A stretch of 64,000 nucleotides of DNA from Psococerastis gibbosa (GCA_963971405.1 OZ020490.1:18067464-18131463), one strand, 5' to 3'. Counted from the stretch's first letter, positions 22,540-34,440 are shown. Notes: generated by a model from the sequence alone, not told the origin. Numbers and translations are program-made.

Positions 22540-23375
22540 TCTGTTTGGTTGCGCTTGATGGGGCCAAAACACATACACTATGCAGTTATGCAATAACTGC
22601 ATGGGGAGGAGCATATCAAAATGTGATAGAGAAGCTGAATGTAGTACAAAGAAAAATCCTAAAAATTATCTACAGAGTAGACAACAGACACCCAACAAAA
22701 GAACTGTTCCAAACAGCTGAAATACTTTCGATCAGACAGTTATTTATAAAAGAAGCAATAATTGAAATACAAAAAAATAGACATATAATACCCCTATATG
22801 AACACCCCTATGATACAAGAAGGCAGCACACACGCCCACTGCAGCAGCAACGTGCAAGAACCACACTAATACAACACCAAACGCTATACGTAGGAATAAA
22901 ACACTACAACAGATTAAACATAAATTTAAAAGCAATCGAAAACATGACAGTATTCAAAAAACAATTAAAAATATGGGTAAAACAAGAAATAGATGCATAA
23001 GATAGACAAAAAAATAAATAACACACAGAATATCTCCAACCTTTTACGCACACAATACTAACATATTACTAATTACTAATACACTAACATGAGGAGACGG
23101 AGGAGTACGAGCGGATCGACCACGGCCTATTAGCTCGCATCCCTTTGTCTCCTCACCAGACTCCGGCCAGGGAAGCCTACGTGATTATACTAATATACTA
23201 ACACAACAACAAAACTAGCATAATTCAACTTTGGTTTCCATACAGTTATTTGTAGTTATTTAGTTATTTGTATAAAAGCCTAAACTGCACACGGACTAGT
23301 CCTGCGGTAAGTCACCCCTATAATTGTAAAAAAAAATTTGTAAAAATATACAGCTATTTGATTGATTGATTTTGC
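22540..23375 (+). pseudogene. Non-LTR retrotransposon, ORF2 C-terminus plus 3' UTR
   Basis: An open frame to 23000 encodes about 150 residues: LCSYAITAWGGAY, then EKLNVVQRKILKIIYR and HPTKELFQTAEILSIRQLF. This is the region just after the reverse transcriptase fingers in CR1/L2/jockey-type proteins (Y.I..WG......L...Q.K.LR.I). The catalytic YADD segment is absent, so the copy is 5'-truncated, though the remaining frame is uninterrupted. After the TAA come about 370 bp of UTR and a TTGATTGATTGATTTT tail at about 23355-23372, typical of an L2-like 3' end. The 5' start is not a real initiation site. Confidence 0.8.
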
Positions 23376-23379
23376 AATA

Positions 23380-24342
23380 ATTAGATTGTTAACAATACTT
23401 TTGTTAATCAGTTCATCCACCGGCTTTTCGCTATCAACCTAACAATAAATGGCAAATAGTTTATGCTGCTTGATGGGGACAAAATACTTATGCAGTGCTG
23501 CAATAATATTGTTAATAATACTTTTGTTAATCAGTTCATCCACCGGCTTTTCGCTATCAACCTAACAATAAATGGCAAATAGTTTGTGCTGCTTGATGGG
23601 GGCAAAATACTTATGCAGTGCTACAATAATATTGTTAATAATAGTTTTGTTAATCAGTTCATTCACCGGCTTTTCGCTATCAACCTAACAATAAATGGCA
23701 AATAGTTTGTGCTGCTTGATGGGGACAAAATACTTATGCAGTGCTACAATAATATTGTTAATAATAGTTTTGTTCATCAGTTCATCCACCGGCTTTTCGC
23801 TATCAACCTAACAATAAATGGCAAATAGTTTATGCTACTTGATGGGGGATAAAAGACTTATGCAGTGCTGCAATAAAATTGTTAATAATACTTTTGTTAA
23901 TCAGTTCATCCACCGGCTTTTCGCTATCAACCTAACAATAAATGGCAAATAGTTTATGCTGCTTGATGGGGACAAAATACTTATGCAGTGCTGCAATAAT
24001 ATTGTTAATAATACTTTTGTTAATCAGTTCATTCACCGGCTTTTCGCTATCAACCTAACAATAAATGGCAAATAGTTTGTGCTGCTTGATGGGGACAAAA
24101 TACTTATGCAGTGCTACAATAATATTGTTAATAATAGTTTTGTTCATCAGTTCATCCACCGGCTTTTCGCTATCAACCTAACAATAAATGGCAAATAGTT
24201 TATGCTACTTGATGGGGGATAAAAGACTTATGCAGTGCTGCAATAAAATTGTTAATAATACTTTTGTTAATCAGTTCATTCACCGGCTTTTCGCTATCAA
24301 CCTAACAATAAATGGCAAATAGTTTATGCTGCTTGAATGAAC
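23380..24342 (+). repeat. Tandem array, 8 copies of a 123-124 bp unit with higher-order pattern
   Basis: Marker CACCGGCTTTTCGCTATC recurs at 23418, 23541, 23664, 23787, 23911, 24034, 24157 and 24281, giving a period of 123 or 124. Copies 3 and 6, and copies 4 and 7, share private variants (GTTCATTCACC; GTTCATCAG with GGGGGATAAAAG), so a three-unit block of about 370 bp was duplicated. The GCTTGATGGGGACAAAATAC part resembles 22551-22570 in the adjoining LINE. Confidence 0.9.
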
Positions 24343-24744
24343 AGATAAGTTCCAACACAATGGCAGTTAAAGGTGCAAATGCAAGTTCAAGGCCAGGTTT
24401 ATCGTGGTTGTTACTTTCTCAAATGACTCCAGCAGGTCCCTTACTGATATGAACATGTCTGCAGAGTGTGGGAGGCAGACGTGGGACCTTGACTATACCA
24501 TTTCAGACAAGGTTTTATGATTCTTCTGTTGCATGTTAATACAATTTGCACAAGTTAATTATTGAATAACCGTGTGCACTTAATAAATATTTAATATATT
24601 TGCTTTGCCGTACAGTGTATCATGTTTAATTTGTCATCGATTTAATCTCGTTATGAGGTATCTGGCGGTAGATGTTGGCAACTTCTTATTGCGGGCTCTT
24701 GGAACTTGGAAGATGTATTGTTATCTTATCATGTGACACTAGAG
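24343..24744. other. No recognised feature
   Basis: Spacer between two tandem arrays, inside the presumed headcase intron. Confidence 0.35.
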
Positions 24745-25010
24745 GTGGGTATTATAAAATAGTACGAGGTACTAATACACTGGACATAGAGCAGATGATA
24801 TCTTGTATGATTAGCAGTATAATATAATAATAATGAGGTACAAGTTCACCAGAGTTGTTAAGAATTGTGACGCTAGAGCTGAGTATTATAAAATAGTACG
24901 AGGTACTAATACACTGGACATAGAGCAGATGATATCTTGTATGATTAGCAGAATAATATGATAATAATAATGAGGTACAAGTTCACTAGAGTTGTTAAGA
25001 ATTTTTACTG
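24745..25010 (+). repeat. Tandem duplication, 134-bp unit, 2 copies
   Basis: ATTATAAAATAGTACGAGGT occurs at 24751 and 24885. The copies are almost identical through AGAGTTGTTAAGAATT. Confidence 0.9.
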
Positions 25011-26539
25011 TTTCATGGAGATTTTATCAACCTATTGGTACGGCGACCAATGTTTGGCTTCCGGAAAATTGTGACCTGGCTCCTGACTACAAGATTATAC
25101 TATACTAGGCCTACTATAGTACATAAATTCGCATCAGAAAAATCAATTTCAATTCCTAAAAACATTCTTATCATCGGAAAGTCGGTTTGCGAAAATACAG
25201 CCAGCAAGACGGACCCAAACCTTTTTTTTCGTTTCATCTCTTTTTCCCGAAAATAACCTAAATTCGTCAACACATTTCAAGTCCCCCAAAATATCTTCCG
25301 AAAACTCATTAAGTTCCTACTTTTGTGGGAACCAACTAACAGACCTTTTTCCAATCAATTCTCAAAGCCCGTACAACATGTCCGGAAACATACTCCAAGA
25401 CGAATGTTTACACACCGGAGGGGTTCAGGGGAGGAGGGAATTTGTTGAAAACATCTACCACCCTTCTGCTCCCCCGCACCTTGTTAAGCAAACATCCCTG
25501 TGTCGTCCTCTACTCGGGAGATAATAATTTGTAAAACATACGATTGAGCCCAAAATGAAATAGCCTGAAGCGCAGGTCAAGCCAATAATGACTCTCTATA
25601 AGCTTTTGACATGTGTGGTGAACTCTATCGATGATTTTATGGTGGCTGAACTTTCGATGATTTGCAGGGATATTGCTTTGGTCGCATTGATTTTATTTGC
25701 TCTGATTAGATTCTTGATTATATTGACTCAAGTCGAAAGCGATATTTAAAAGCCATTTGTAAAAGAAAAATGAAAAGAAAGAGCTATGAAAGAAGTAATA
25801 GCAAACAAAACTGCAGACAGGCGCATATAGCAAACACTAGAGCTAGTGTGCAAGTGTGCAAGAGTACAGTACATCCAAGTAGCCTAAATATAGCATAAGA
25901 AAGCGTGCATTATCAGAAAGTTTGCAACTGAAGCGCTCACCAGCCAAGGGGTGCAAGTGACATTTCTTGAATTTTGGAGTTAAGTTCATCTTGCTGTTAC
26001 TCTAGCTGCTATTTATCCTATAGTCCAGGAACGTTACACTAATTTCTGACCTTTGACCTCGGAAAATCGGTAGACGCGGACACCCTACGATAGGTAGCTA
26101 GTTTGAGAGAAGTTTTAGAGCACCCAAGTAAAGAATTATTCAAGTCTATAGCTTTTTATCTCTCATTCCGTAGCTAAACCCATATTTTCCTGGGCTAGTT
26201 AAAACAACAGGAACATCGGGATCTGTCATTTTGAAAACACTAGAATTCATGGAAAACCTATACATTTTCGATTGAGTTACAAACTTTAGCCTCGATTGCT
26301 CGATTGCTTATTTTTATCACTTGCACCCCTTGGTCTCTAGGTGCTTCAATTGGTCAATTGCTCATTTGTAAATTCCCAACTAGTGATTTGTCTATCTCCA
26401 AAATACCTTGTCTTACAAAATTTCTAGTCTTGTAAGGCTAATTTTAACTCCTTGACTTATACGAAACACTATCCCCTACCAGATAGGGATATAGATCCTC
26501 ACTATCTAATTGAGGCACCCTTGCATTGTTCAATAGTTA
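25011..26539. other. No recognised gene; presumed headcase intron
   Basis: AT-rich. A 73-residue frame at 25035-25256 has no motif. Nothing resembling the second headcase domain was recognised. Confidence 0.35.
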
Positions 26540-29000
26540 TTGCCACAGTTGAGTAAATTTATCAATTTACTGTACTTTGATGTTCAAGTAAGGCCGTGTC
26601 AGCAATTTATGATATCAGATAATTTAAAATAATGTTCGTTTTCTGCAACAGCCGACGCGACGGCTAGATAACATTAATTAAGCTGTACTGTGTCAATCTA
26701 CAGTCAGTCAGCGGTGAGTGATTTCAACTGCAGCGGTCGATAGTTATAGGACAGGAAAAATGGCTGCTGACTCAGCTCCATAACTCAATTTACTGTACTT
26801 TGGTGTTCATGTAAGGGCGTGTCACCAATATGCGATATCAGATAATTCAAAATAATGTTTGTTTTCTGCAATAGCCGACGCGACGGCTAGATAAAATGTA
26901 AGCTGTACTATGTCAATCTCCAATCAGTGAGTGAGTGCATTCAACTGCAGCGGTCGATTGCTATAGGACAGAGAAAGTGGCTGCTCACTCAGCTCCATAA
27001 CTCAATTGACTGCACTTTGGTGTTCAAGTAAGGGCGTGTCAGCAATTTACGATATCAGATAATTAATAATACTAGTAATATTCGTTTTCTGCATCAGCCA
27101 ACGCGACGGTTAAATAAAATTTAAGCTGTGCTATGTCAACCTCCAAAGTCAGCAGTCAACAGTCAGCGATAAGTGCATTTAACTGCACCGGTTGATTTCA
27201 ATAGGACAGAGAAAGTGACAGCTGACTCAGCACCAAAGCACAATTTATATTTGCAGGAAAGTGTCAGCAATATTACAAATTATCATGCAATAAACCATAA
27301 TTATTGTATATATTTAAAATTATCATTATCAGCAGCTACTGATTAGTTAAAGTTTGAACTTAACGACGTCATCCAAAAGTAGATGAATGCACTCAACTGT
27401 GCAGTTATCGATAATTGCGAGAAAGGGAAAGCAACAGCTGTACAGCTCAACAATCTGCAGGATAATGTCAGCAATTAATTAATTATGTTGCGTAATGTAT
27501 CTTAAATTTCATTAACTGCAAAAAGTATAAGCAACAGCCGACGGCTAATTATTATATAAAATGTAATATTACTCATTTCTTAACCACCAACGCAACAATA
27601 ATTGATTCCAAACCGATTTTAAAATTGGTGCAACAGATTTCTCATGATGTTGCAGCTGAGTGCATTCAACTGAGCATCAGCCCATTGCTACGAGAAAGGA
27701 AAAGTAATAACTTATTCTGATCTACAGCTTATATCGTCCACAGAAATCAGATAGTAAATTAGATATCTCCGGTATGGCGGTATCGAGCAGAGTGTTATCC
27801 GAAATATTAAGAAACAACAGATTTCAAATCGAAGTTCATTATGAGCAACCATTGACATGACGGCTACTTTTTTTTTAAAGTGTCAACTTTCCGTTGTTAT
27901 GTCGCAATATCTGAGTGTATTCAACTGTACATCAGCCCATTGCTACAAGAAAGGAAAAGTAATAACTTATTCTGATCTACAGCTTATATCGTCAACAGAA
28001 ATCAGATTTTAAATTCTTTATCTCCGGTATGGCGGTATCGAGTAGGGTGTTATCCGAAATATAAGAAACAACAGATTTCAAATTGAAGGTCATTATGAGC
28101 AACCATTGACATGACGGCTACTTTTTTTTTAAAGTGTCAACTTTGTTATGTCGCAATTTCTGAGTGCATTCAACTGTGGAGCAGTCAATTGCTATGAGAA
28201 AGGGGAATTACAACGTATCAGCTCTAAATTTTGTAGTACGTCTAGTGAGGATCTATACTGTACCATTTTAAAAATCTCAAAATGCTAGTTACGTTTTCTT
28301 CCACTTAGATGCCGAAGGTTAGTAGCTAATTAAAATTATTCCAATGTGTACAAGTTGTTTACAGTTGTAAGTAAACTCAGCTATTGAGAGGTCGATCGGT
28401 GAGAGAAAGTGAAAGTAGCAGCTGACTCAGTGCAACAAAGCCTGTTGAAATTCGACTGGATAATACAATTGTAATTAAAAGTGTTTTCCGTCTAAAACCG
28501 ACGCATCGGTTAATTATAATTCCAAATGAACGTTGCTCAGTTGCTGCTCAGATGGCAGGGTGCATTCAACTGTACAGCGGTCGATTGCTAAAAGAAAGTG
28601 AAAATAGCAGCTGACTCAGCACAACAAAGCATGTTGAAATACAACAGGATAATACAATTGCAATTGAAAGTGTTTTCCGTCTAAAACCGACGCATCGGTT
28701 AATTATAATTCCAATCGAGCGTTGCTTAGTTGCTGCTCAGATGGCTGGGTGCATTCAACTGTACAGCGGTCGATTGCTAAAAGAAAGTGAAAGTAGCAGC
28801 TGACTCAGCGCAACAAAGCCTGTTGAAATACAACAAGATAATACAATTGCAATTGAAAGTGTTTTCCGTCTAAAACCGACACAACGGTTAATTATAATTC
28901 AAATCGAACATTGCTTAGTTGCTGCTCAGATCGTTGGGTGCATTCAGCTGTGCAGCGGTCGATCACTGCTGAAAGGGAACGTAACAGCTGACTCCGAGTT
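26540..29000. repeat. Diverged tandem array, about 11 copies of a 190-275 bp unit
   Basis: Core GTGCATTCAACTG ... GCGGTCGATTGCTA ... AGCAGCTGACTCAG recurs near 26721, 26935, 27173, 27386, 27661, 27916, 28164, 28370, 28561, 28750 and 28939. Spacing falls from 210-275 on the left to a steady 189 on the right, where copies are most alike. Most units hold a short hairpin (AGCCG/CGGCT or AACCG/CGGTT), and five contain TGACTCAG. No open frame. Confidence 0.85.
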
Positions 29001-30695
29001 GTCGGGGTGAGTATGCTGCGGAATTATTAATGAGAGTGTATGTACTTGTCGGTCCCAACATGCGCTTATTTTGAAATAATGTTGTTCGTACTTTGAGAAG
29101 CTTTTGCTAAGAATTACGGTGTTTAAAGTTGTAAGAGGATCCCGATTTAATATTTTTAGCTAAATTGACTAGTTCATAGAAGATGTCTTTGATCAATTCA
29201 ATATTTCCTATTGGTATGGTTGTGTCGCATTTTTAAAACCCCCCAGACTTTATCGTAGAAGAATGTGTTATGTAAGTCATCTTTTCACACATATATTTAA
29301 AGGGTCTGGTAGAAGGAGGCGGTTGTAAGCAAAAGGAAATCAAACCCCGCAAAATTGAGATGACCCAAAAGGGAAAATTTTTTCCCAGGACACATGTTTT
29401 TTAATTATATTTATTTAATTTTTTTTTGTATCGAAATATTGAATGTTTTCAACAAAATTATCAATCAAGGGAAGAGCGACCTAGTGGATTGTAATCACAC
29501 TAATAATGACTGCTCCCTACAGTATAGTTGAATAAAGAAAAAAATAGTATGAGCCGTTCTTAAGAAATAACATTATTATAAGCTTTTTGGAGGTTTCGAG
29601 TTTGCCAACAGTTTGCGCCATACAAAAGGGATATAACAATCGAGATTTGAAGACTTTTCTACTTGAAGTTACGCTTCCAAAATTTATTACAGAAGACCTT
29701 TGATCAACTTACATTAAATCATGATAAACTCGTCAAAGTGAACTGTAAATTCGAATAAATTTTGACATTGCCCAATTTACCAATTTTAAATTCAGTATGA
29801 TTGATAGCATAATAGATGGAGAGAGAAGGCAAAGGGTCACTACTAAACTGGCCACAATTTGGCCAAATGGCAAAACTCCCACATTATTATATAGTACCAC
29901 TCTATCGCCACGATCGCCGGTAAATCTTCAAAAACCCAGACTAAATTATCGTTTTCCAGACTATGTTCACGAACAACATAAAAGTAATAAAAATATTAAC
30001 TATTTCCTCGGTAACGCTTCGTTGCTGGCTATAAAATTTACTCCCTAAATACGTGCATTATGAGTAGATCATACGGTTTATTTACGAGATAGTCTAGTAG
30101 GTAAAAAATTGGGCATGGGTCAAAGGTCTGATACCAGACGAAATTTTAATTTTCTGCCGACCCGAGGTCCACCCAAGAGTAATGAACACCTTTACTGGCG
30201 TTACATTGGTTAATACTATACATAGTGTGTGACTGATCATATAAGTATAATAATGACTGTAAATAGTGTTTTTCACAAGAAGAAAGAATTCTTGCTCAAG
30301 GCAAGAAGGGAAAATTAGTCTTCTCAAGTCAAGTGGTTTGCATTTTTGCTAGACGCAAAAGGATCGCATTTCTGACTTTGTGTGAATCACTAATAGCAAA
30401 ACAGGTTGGTAGACTTCTCACCAAATCCCCCACACATAGAAACTGTTGTTTTTCTAACATTTCTCGCACTTGCCTATTGGTTCACTGAGAATAAGTACAA
30501 TGTACGATATAGTAAAATTTAAATACTGCAATTATATCATTATATCATAGACATATGGCAACTAATCTATGTGTCAGAAAGAATTAACTGAAATCCTATG
30601 TATGGCATAATTCATTCTCTTTTCAGAATTATTTTAATAACTGCTAATAGCTGATAATATTTGTTGACGTTGTAGTTCCAGCCAAATTTTGGTAA
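29001..30695. other. No recognised gene; presumed headcase intron
   Basis: About 1.7 kb of AT-rich sequence. Frames at 29797-30048 and 30094-30327 have no recognisable domain. Confidence 0.35.
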
Positions 30696-30699
30696 ATTT

Positions 30700-31215
30700 C
30701 ATATTGCAGTACGCCGGTTTGTCTGTTGTCTATTACATTTTAGCTGACGAAAAATACATTGCTGCGTGGTTCAGGTTTAGTCTAAACGGGCGATTTGCCA
30801 CAAACTTCTCATTTACAGGCTACAAAAAGTTACACAGAATTCTTTTTCTTATGACTCATGTAAGATAATGTAAACAGTTAACAGGCAAAATATGTAAACT
30901 CAATTCAGTTCGCAAATATCTATTGTATTACAGCATTATCTTCGCCTGTTGCCTGTTACATTTTAGTTTACGAAAAATACACTGCAATTGTGGTTCAGAT
31001 TTAGCATAAATGGGCTATTTGCCACAAACTTCTCATTTACAGAATACAATAAGTTAAGTTACACAGAATTGCAATCTTTTTCTTATGACTCATGTAAGAT
31101 AATGTAAACACTTAACAGGCAAAATATGTAGATTCAATTCGATACACAAACCTATTGCAGCACTATCTTCGTCTGCTCAGCTGTCTGTCACATTTTAGTT
31201 GACGGAAGTATTAAC
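30700..31215. repeat. Tandem repeat, 3 diverged units of about 225-230 bp
   Basis: CATTTTAG recurs at 30736, 30959 and 31191. Between them GCCACAAACTTCTCATTTAC, TTTTTCTTATGACTCATGTA and ACAGGCAAAATATGTA repeat. It lies 175 bp inside the headcase intron. Confidence 0.85.
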
Positions 31216-31388
31216 TGTTAGCAAACCTATTATGGGCAGGTAATTGATAATAGTACAACTGTGAGAGGAGCCGGTTCCAAAGTAGACTCATTTGCCGGTG
31301 CGCAAAAGGGAAACAAAAACACATCTAATGGGACGAGTATCACTCAAGGTAACGCTTTTCTCAATTACAAAAATGTAAACAACATGCA

Positions 31389-31394
31389 GCTTAC
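31389..31394 (-). other. Splice donor of headcase coding exon 1 (phase 2)
   Basis: On the minus strand the exon ends CAAG and continues GTAAGC, a good metazoan 5' splice site. The exon leaves two bases of a split codon (AG), so the intron is phase 2. Reading on without splicing gives an immediate TAA. The intron runs toward lower coordinates; I could not identify its acceptor. Confidence 0.85.
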
Positions 31395-32110
31395 CTTGAT
31401 TGTTCGGAGAAAAAGTCAATTTTTGGGGGCTTTTTCTTGGAAAAAACCGAGATGAACGGATCGTTCGGAGACGCGCCAATCTCGTGGACAACAGGTGGCG
31501 AAACGGATCCCGTTGAACTGCTGAGGCTTCCGGTGCGAACGCGCGAAATTTCAGCATTCAAATTTACAGCCGGCGACGTTACTTTCTGGTTATTCTTTTT
31601 ATTTTTCTTCTTCCTCCTGGGATCAGTCAAATCTTCGAGTTTCCTTTGCCCGTTAGCGGGGGGAATCCAGTCTAAATCTTTCTTCAAATGCCCTCGTCCG
31701 CATTTGCAAGCGCACGCTTTAAAGGCTAAATCGTAGCCTTTTTTCGTCCAAAGATTCTGGTGTCTTTGCCGCTCTGACCATGACCTAGCACGACCGCAGG
31801 ATTTCAAGTAGCTCAATACACTCTGTTCCCAGGTGTCAAAGCAATCTCGATGCATAAACTGCCCTGCTTCGCAGTGTTCGTAGTTGCAAATTACGCGGAT
31901 GACATCGTTTAATTCGTCTAAACGTATATCTGAAGAACCCATTAGCCCGTTGACATTCTCCCGAAGACACTCATTAGGGCAGCAACATTTGACAAGATTC
32001 CCGAATGTAGGGTCAAAGTCTAGTCCTAAATTGAAGCCCACATCCACAAAGTTATTGCCCAAGAAACCTCCATTTTGCGTCGGGTGGTGGTTTCCACGGC
32101 GGGGTGCCAT
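31395..32110 (-). CDS. hdc: Headcase (HECA) protein, first coding exon, partial gene
   Basis: The exon encodes 238 codons plus two bases of the next. Residues 41-150 match the N-terminal headcase/HECA domain: a Cys cluster (C42, C43, C44, C48), a DVIRVICNYEHC stretch (69-80), MHRDCFDTWE (86-95), GRARSWSERQ (106-115), WTKKGYDLAF (121-130) and a CxCxCGRGHLKKDLDW end (133-148). The spaced Cys and His residues suggest metal binding. A basic RRKKKNKK run (165-172) could be a nuclear signal; a Ser-rich tail follows. In animals headcase is a conserved regulator of progenitor cells and branching (established for Drosophila hdc and human HECA); the biochemical role is poorly defined. The ATG at 32108-32110 is the first Met of this frame, and the domain starts 40 residues in. 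The frame runs into a stop just inside the intron, as expected at a donor. Later exons were not found. Family call is firm; the start is probable. Confidence 0.93.
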
Positions 32111-32520
32111 ATCGGAAGCCGGTTGACCGAAATTACGCGAAAATAAAACACGGTAACCTACATTGCGACTAAAACAGACGGGAACATACCGACGGGGGGG
32201 ATTTTGTACTCAACTTGAACTGTGAAAATTGTTTGTACTATGTAAAATGAGGAACGGAAAAGACCGCTAAAGTCATTTAACAGAAATGTTTGATGTGACT
32301 CCCTCGAACTCTAAGCGCCAACTGAAACAGCTCGGAGAAGAGAATTGAGAGGAACTGCCAAGGCCAAAACTCCACGTTGTCGCGGGTCCACCACGCATGT
32401 TCTCTCCTTCATGGGGAGAAAGTGAGTTGCGCCTATAGTTGAGCAATTTGTAGCGCGCGCTTTTAAGAATTTGGGGGAATGCACCATTCTTAATGTTTTC
32501 ACGGCAAATGCATAAGGGAA
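32111..32520 (-). promoter_or_regulatory. Region upstream of headcase: 5' UTR or promoter, inferred
   Basis: This stretch lies directly upstream of the headcase ATG on the minus strand. It is richer in CpG than most of the window (for example around 32190-32200 and 32385-32460). I see no TATA box or initiator I would trust and no clear noncoding exon. The call rests on position only. Confidence 0.3.
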
Positions 32521-33979
32521 CGAATACCTTGCTTTCGTGGAATATTTTTTTTTGTACTACACTTCATTTTGCGAAGAAAAATCGGATACTTTCTTTTCTG
32601 ACCATCGCTTATTTATGAGCTTACCGAATTGTCCGTAGTTTTCCCACAATTAGCAAGAACTCTTGCTACTTAGGTCATAACAATCAAGGCCGTGCCCAAG
32701 GGGGTGGTCCAAGGGGTCCGGATCCCCTCCGAAATAAAACGGCTTCACACTGGACAGAATGGACTTTCATTAATAAAATAAGTTTAAAAAAATTGGACCC
32801 CCCCCCACCAAAAAAAAACCTGGACACGGCCTTTATATCAATTACCCTTCCGAGCCAAGAGAAAAGTTAGCTTCCATGACAAAAAAATTTGCAAGAAACG
32901 CTAGGCAAGACGTGTTTGCATGAAACGAATCACTAGTAAAACTACGGTGAGTTGTACCATACGCTACAGCAGAAACATTCCAGTTAGTTGACTGAGGGAT
33001 TCTGTGCAAGTGTTATGCGAGCAACCGTCATCTTAAAATGATAAAATATATGTATCGCATATGCATCGCTGTGGCTTATGGATCAACTCAGCAAAGTTTT
33101 ACTATATAGTTTACTAGTCCGTCAGTAATCATAATATTGCACTTTTAGATTTTTGAACCTTGTTTACTACGTTTACAAAACACATCATGACAATCTGCCA
33201 GCTAATGGCGAAGTTCAGATTCTTGCCCACGGTTACGGGAGGAGTGGAAAATGTTAAAAACTATACTATTTTTTTTTGGGGGGGGAGGGGGGTTTGACAT
33301 CGAAAAATAAACATTTTTGTTTCCGAAAGACCCTTTCCCCATGAGAGTTGCTTCTTGGGGAGGCGCACCAATGCCACCTTGGTGCCAGACTCTGCTTACG
33401 GCCCCCGCTTACGAAAATCCTGAATCTGCCACTGAGCTGCAAGGCTTAGTCTTGGTCATGTCTTAAAAAACGTGCAGGAAAATTCTCTCGTGTGCCTATA
33501 GGTAAATGTTTTTAGTTGCGGTTTTCGTCGTGTGTTTGGGAAAACGACTCTTCAAGTGTGTTTTTGACATTTTAACCTTGAACTTGGGACTGGGAAACCA
33601 GATACGACGATGCTATGTGACCACTAAAACACCTGAAAGGAAACTAGCCGGAACAACAAATTTTCCAGCTGGAAGCACTGTCCAGTTTGTAAACACTGTG
33701 GCATCCGATAACGATTTTGGGGATCAACTATCAAGTTTTAATTTTCTTTCAATCGCCTTTCTATATTAATTTACTCACAAGCTAGCAGTGGCGGAGCGTG
33801 CATGTAAGACGTGCAATACCGCATTACACTCAACAAATCCTTAGAATGTATTAAGAGCTTCGTTGAAATCTATAGGAAGCCGCGAGCAAATTAGATTTTA
33901 TGATTGTACGTTGTCAACGCAGTCTAAGAAAATGAAGAGTCTCGTCACGTTAGAATTCAAATGTTTTGTTTTTAATTCT
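32521..33979. other. Upstream flank with hAT-like remnants
   Basis: Contains the TIR element at 32686-32833 and, near 33260-33435, a G-rich tract and TGAATCTGCCACTG, a hAT-type tip in inverse form. The 87-residue frame at 33506-33769 is not recognised. Confidence 0.4.
32686..32833. mobile_element. Short TIR element, hAT-like
   Basis: Ends are AAGGCCGTGCCCA and TGGACACGGCCTT, inverse of each other with one mismatch. Inside are GGGGTCCGGATCCCC and a C run. I could not define a target duplication. Confidence 0.55.
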
Positions 33980-34129
33980 TTCCTTTTTAAGAAGATAGAA
34001 CAAGCTTTATAAAATGATGCGGATTTTCTTTTTGTTTCGATTTTTCTACTTTTTAAGAAGATAGAACATGCTATATAAAATTATGCGTTTTTTTTTTAAC
34101 TTAACAAATATTTGCAAGCATTACACTCG
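33980..34129 (+). repeat. Unclassified repeat shared with 13680-13800
   Basis: TTTTTAAGAAGATAGAACA occurs twice (about 33986 and 34051), followed by TATATAAAATTATGCG and CAAATATTTGCAAGCATTAC. Half tandemly duplicated. Confidence 0.5.
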
Positions 34130-34440
34130 CAATTATCCCACGCTCCACCACTGCAAGTTAGGGCTGAGCTGTGGACTACTTGCGGGGTCGCAGGTGGCAG
34201 ATATAACGAATAAGCAGTCCCCGACCAAGCAGTGGTGGCGCCGGCTTGTCTACAAAAAGCCACATTTGTGACGGACCGAGAAGTTGCCACCACTAAATAA
34301 GCAACCACTACTAATGCACTCATCTGCCCTGAGGTTGAGAAACAGGCCCCGAAGAGGAAGGAAGTCCGGAGGAACTCAATGAAAAGTCAACGGCATAAGG
34401 ATGCAGAAGGCAACGGGAAACCACTTTATTACAATTTTCT
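34130..34440 (-). repeat. Interspersed repeat family G
   Basis: Reverse complement of parts of 51720-52050: AAAGTCAACGGCATAAGGAT, AAGGCAACGGGAAACCACTT, GCTTGTCTACAAAAAGCCAC. Unclassified, noncoding. Confidence 0.55.

Noticed and set aside
23380-24342. CRISPR-like regular repeats
   Set aside because: The units are contiguous 123-bp tandem repeats without unique spacers, in a eukaryotic context.
28980-29020. GGTGAGTA as a plus-strand splice donor ending the tandem array
   Set aside because: A good match, but no open frame or acceptor supports an exon there; common by chance.
31437-32126. Plus-strand frames opposite headcase
   Set aside because: Shadows of the headcase exon on the other strand.
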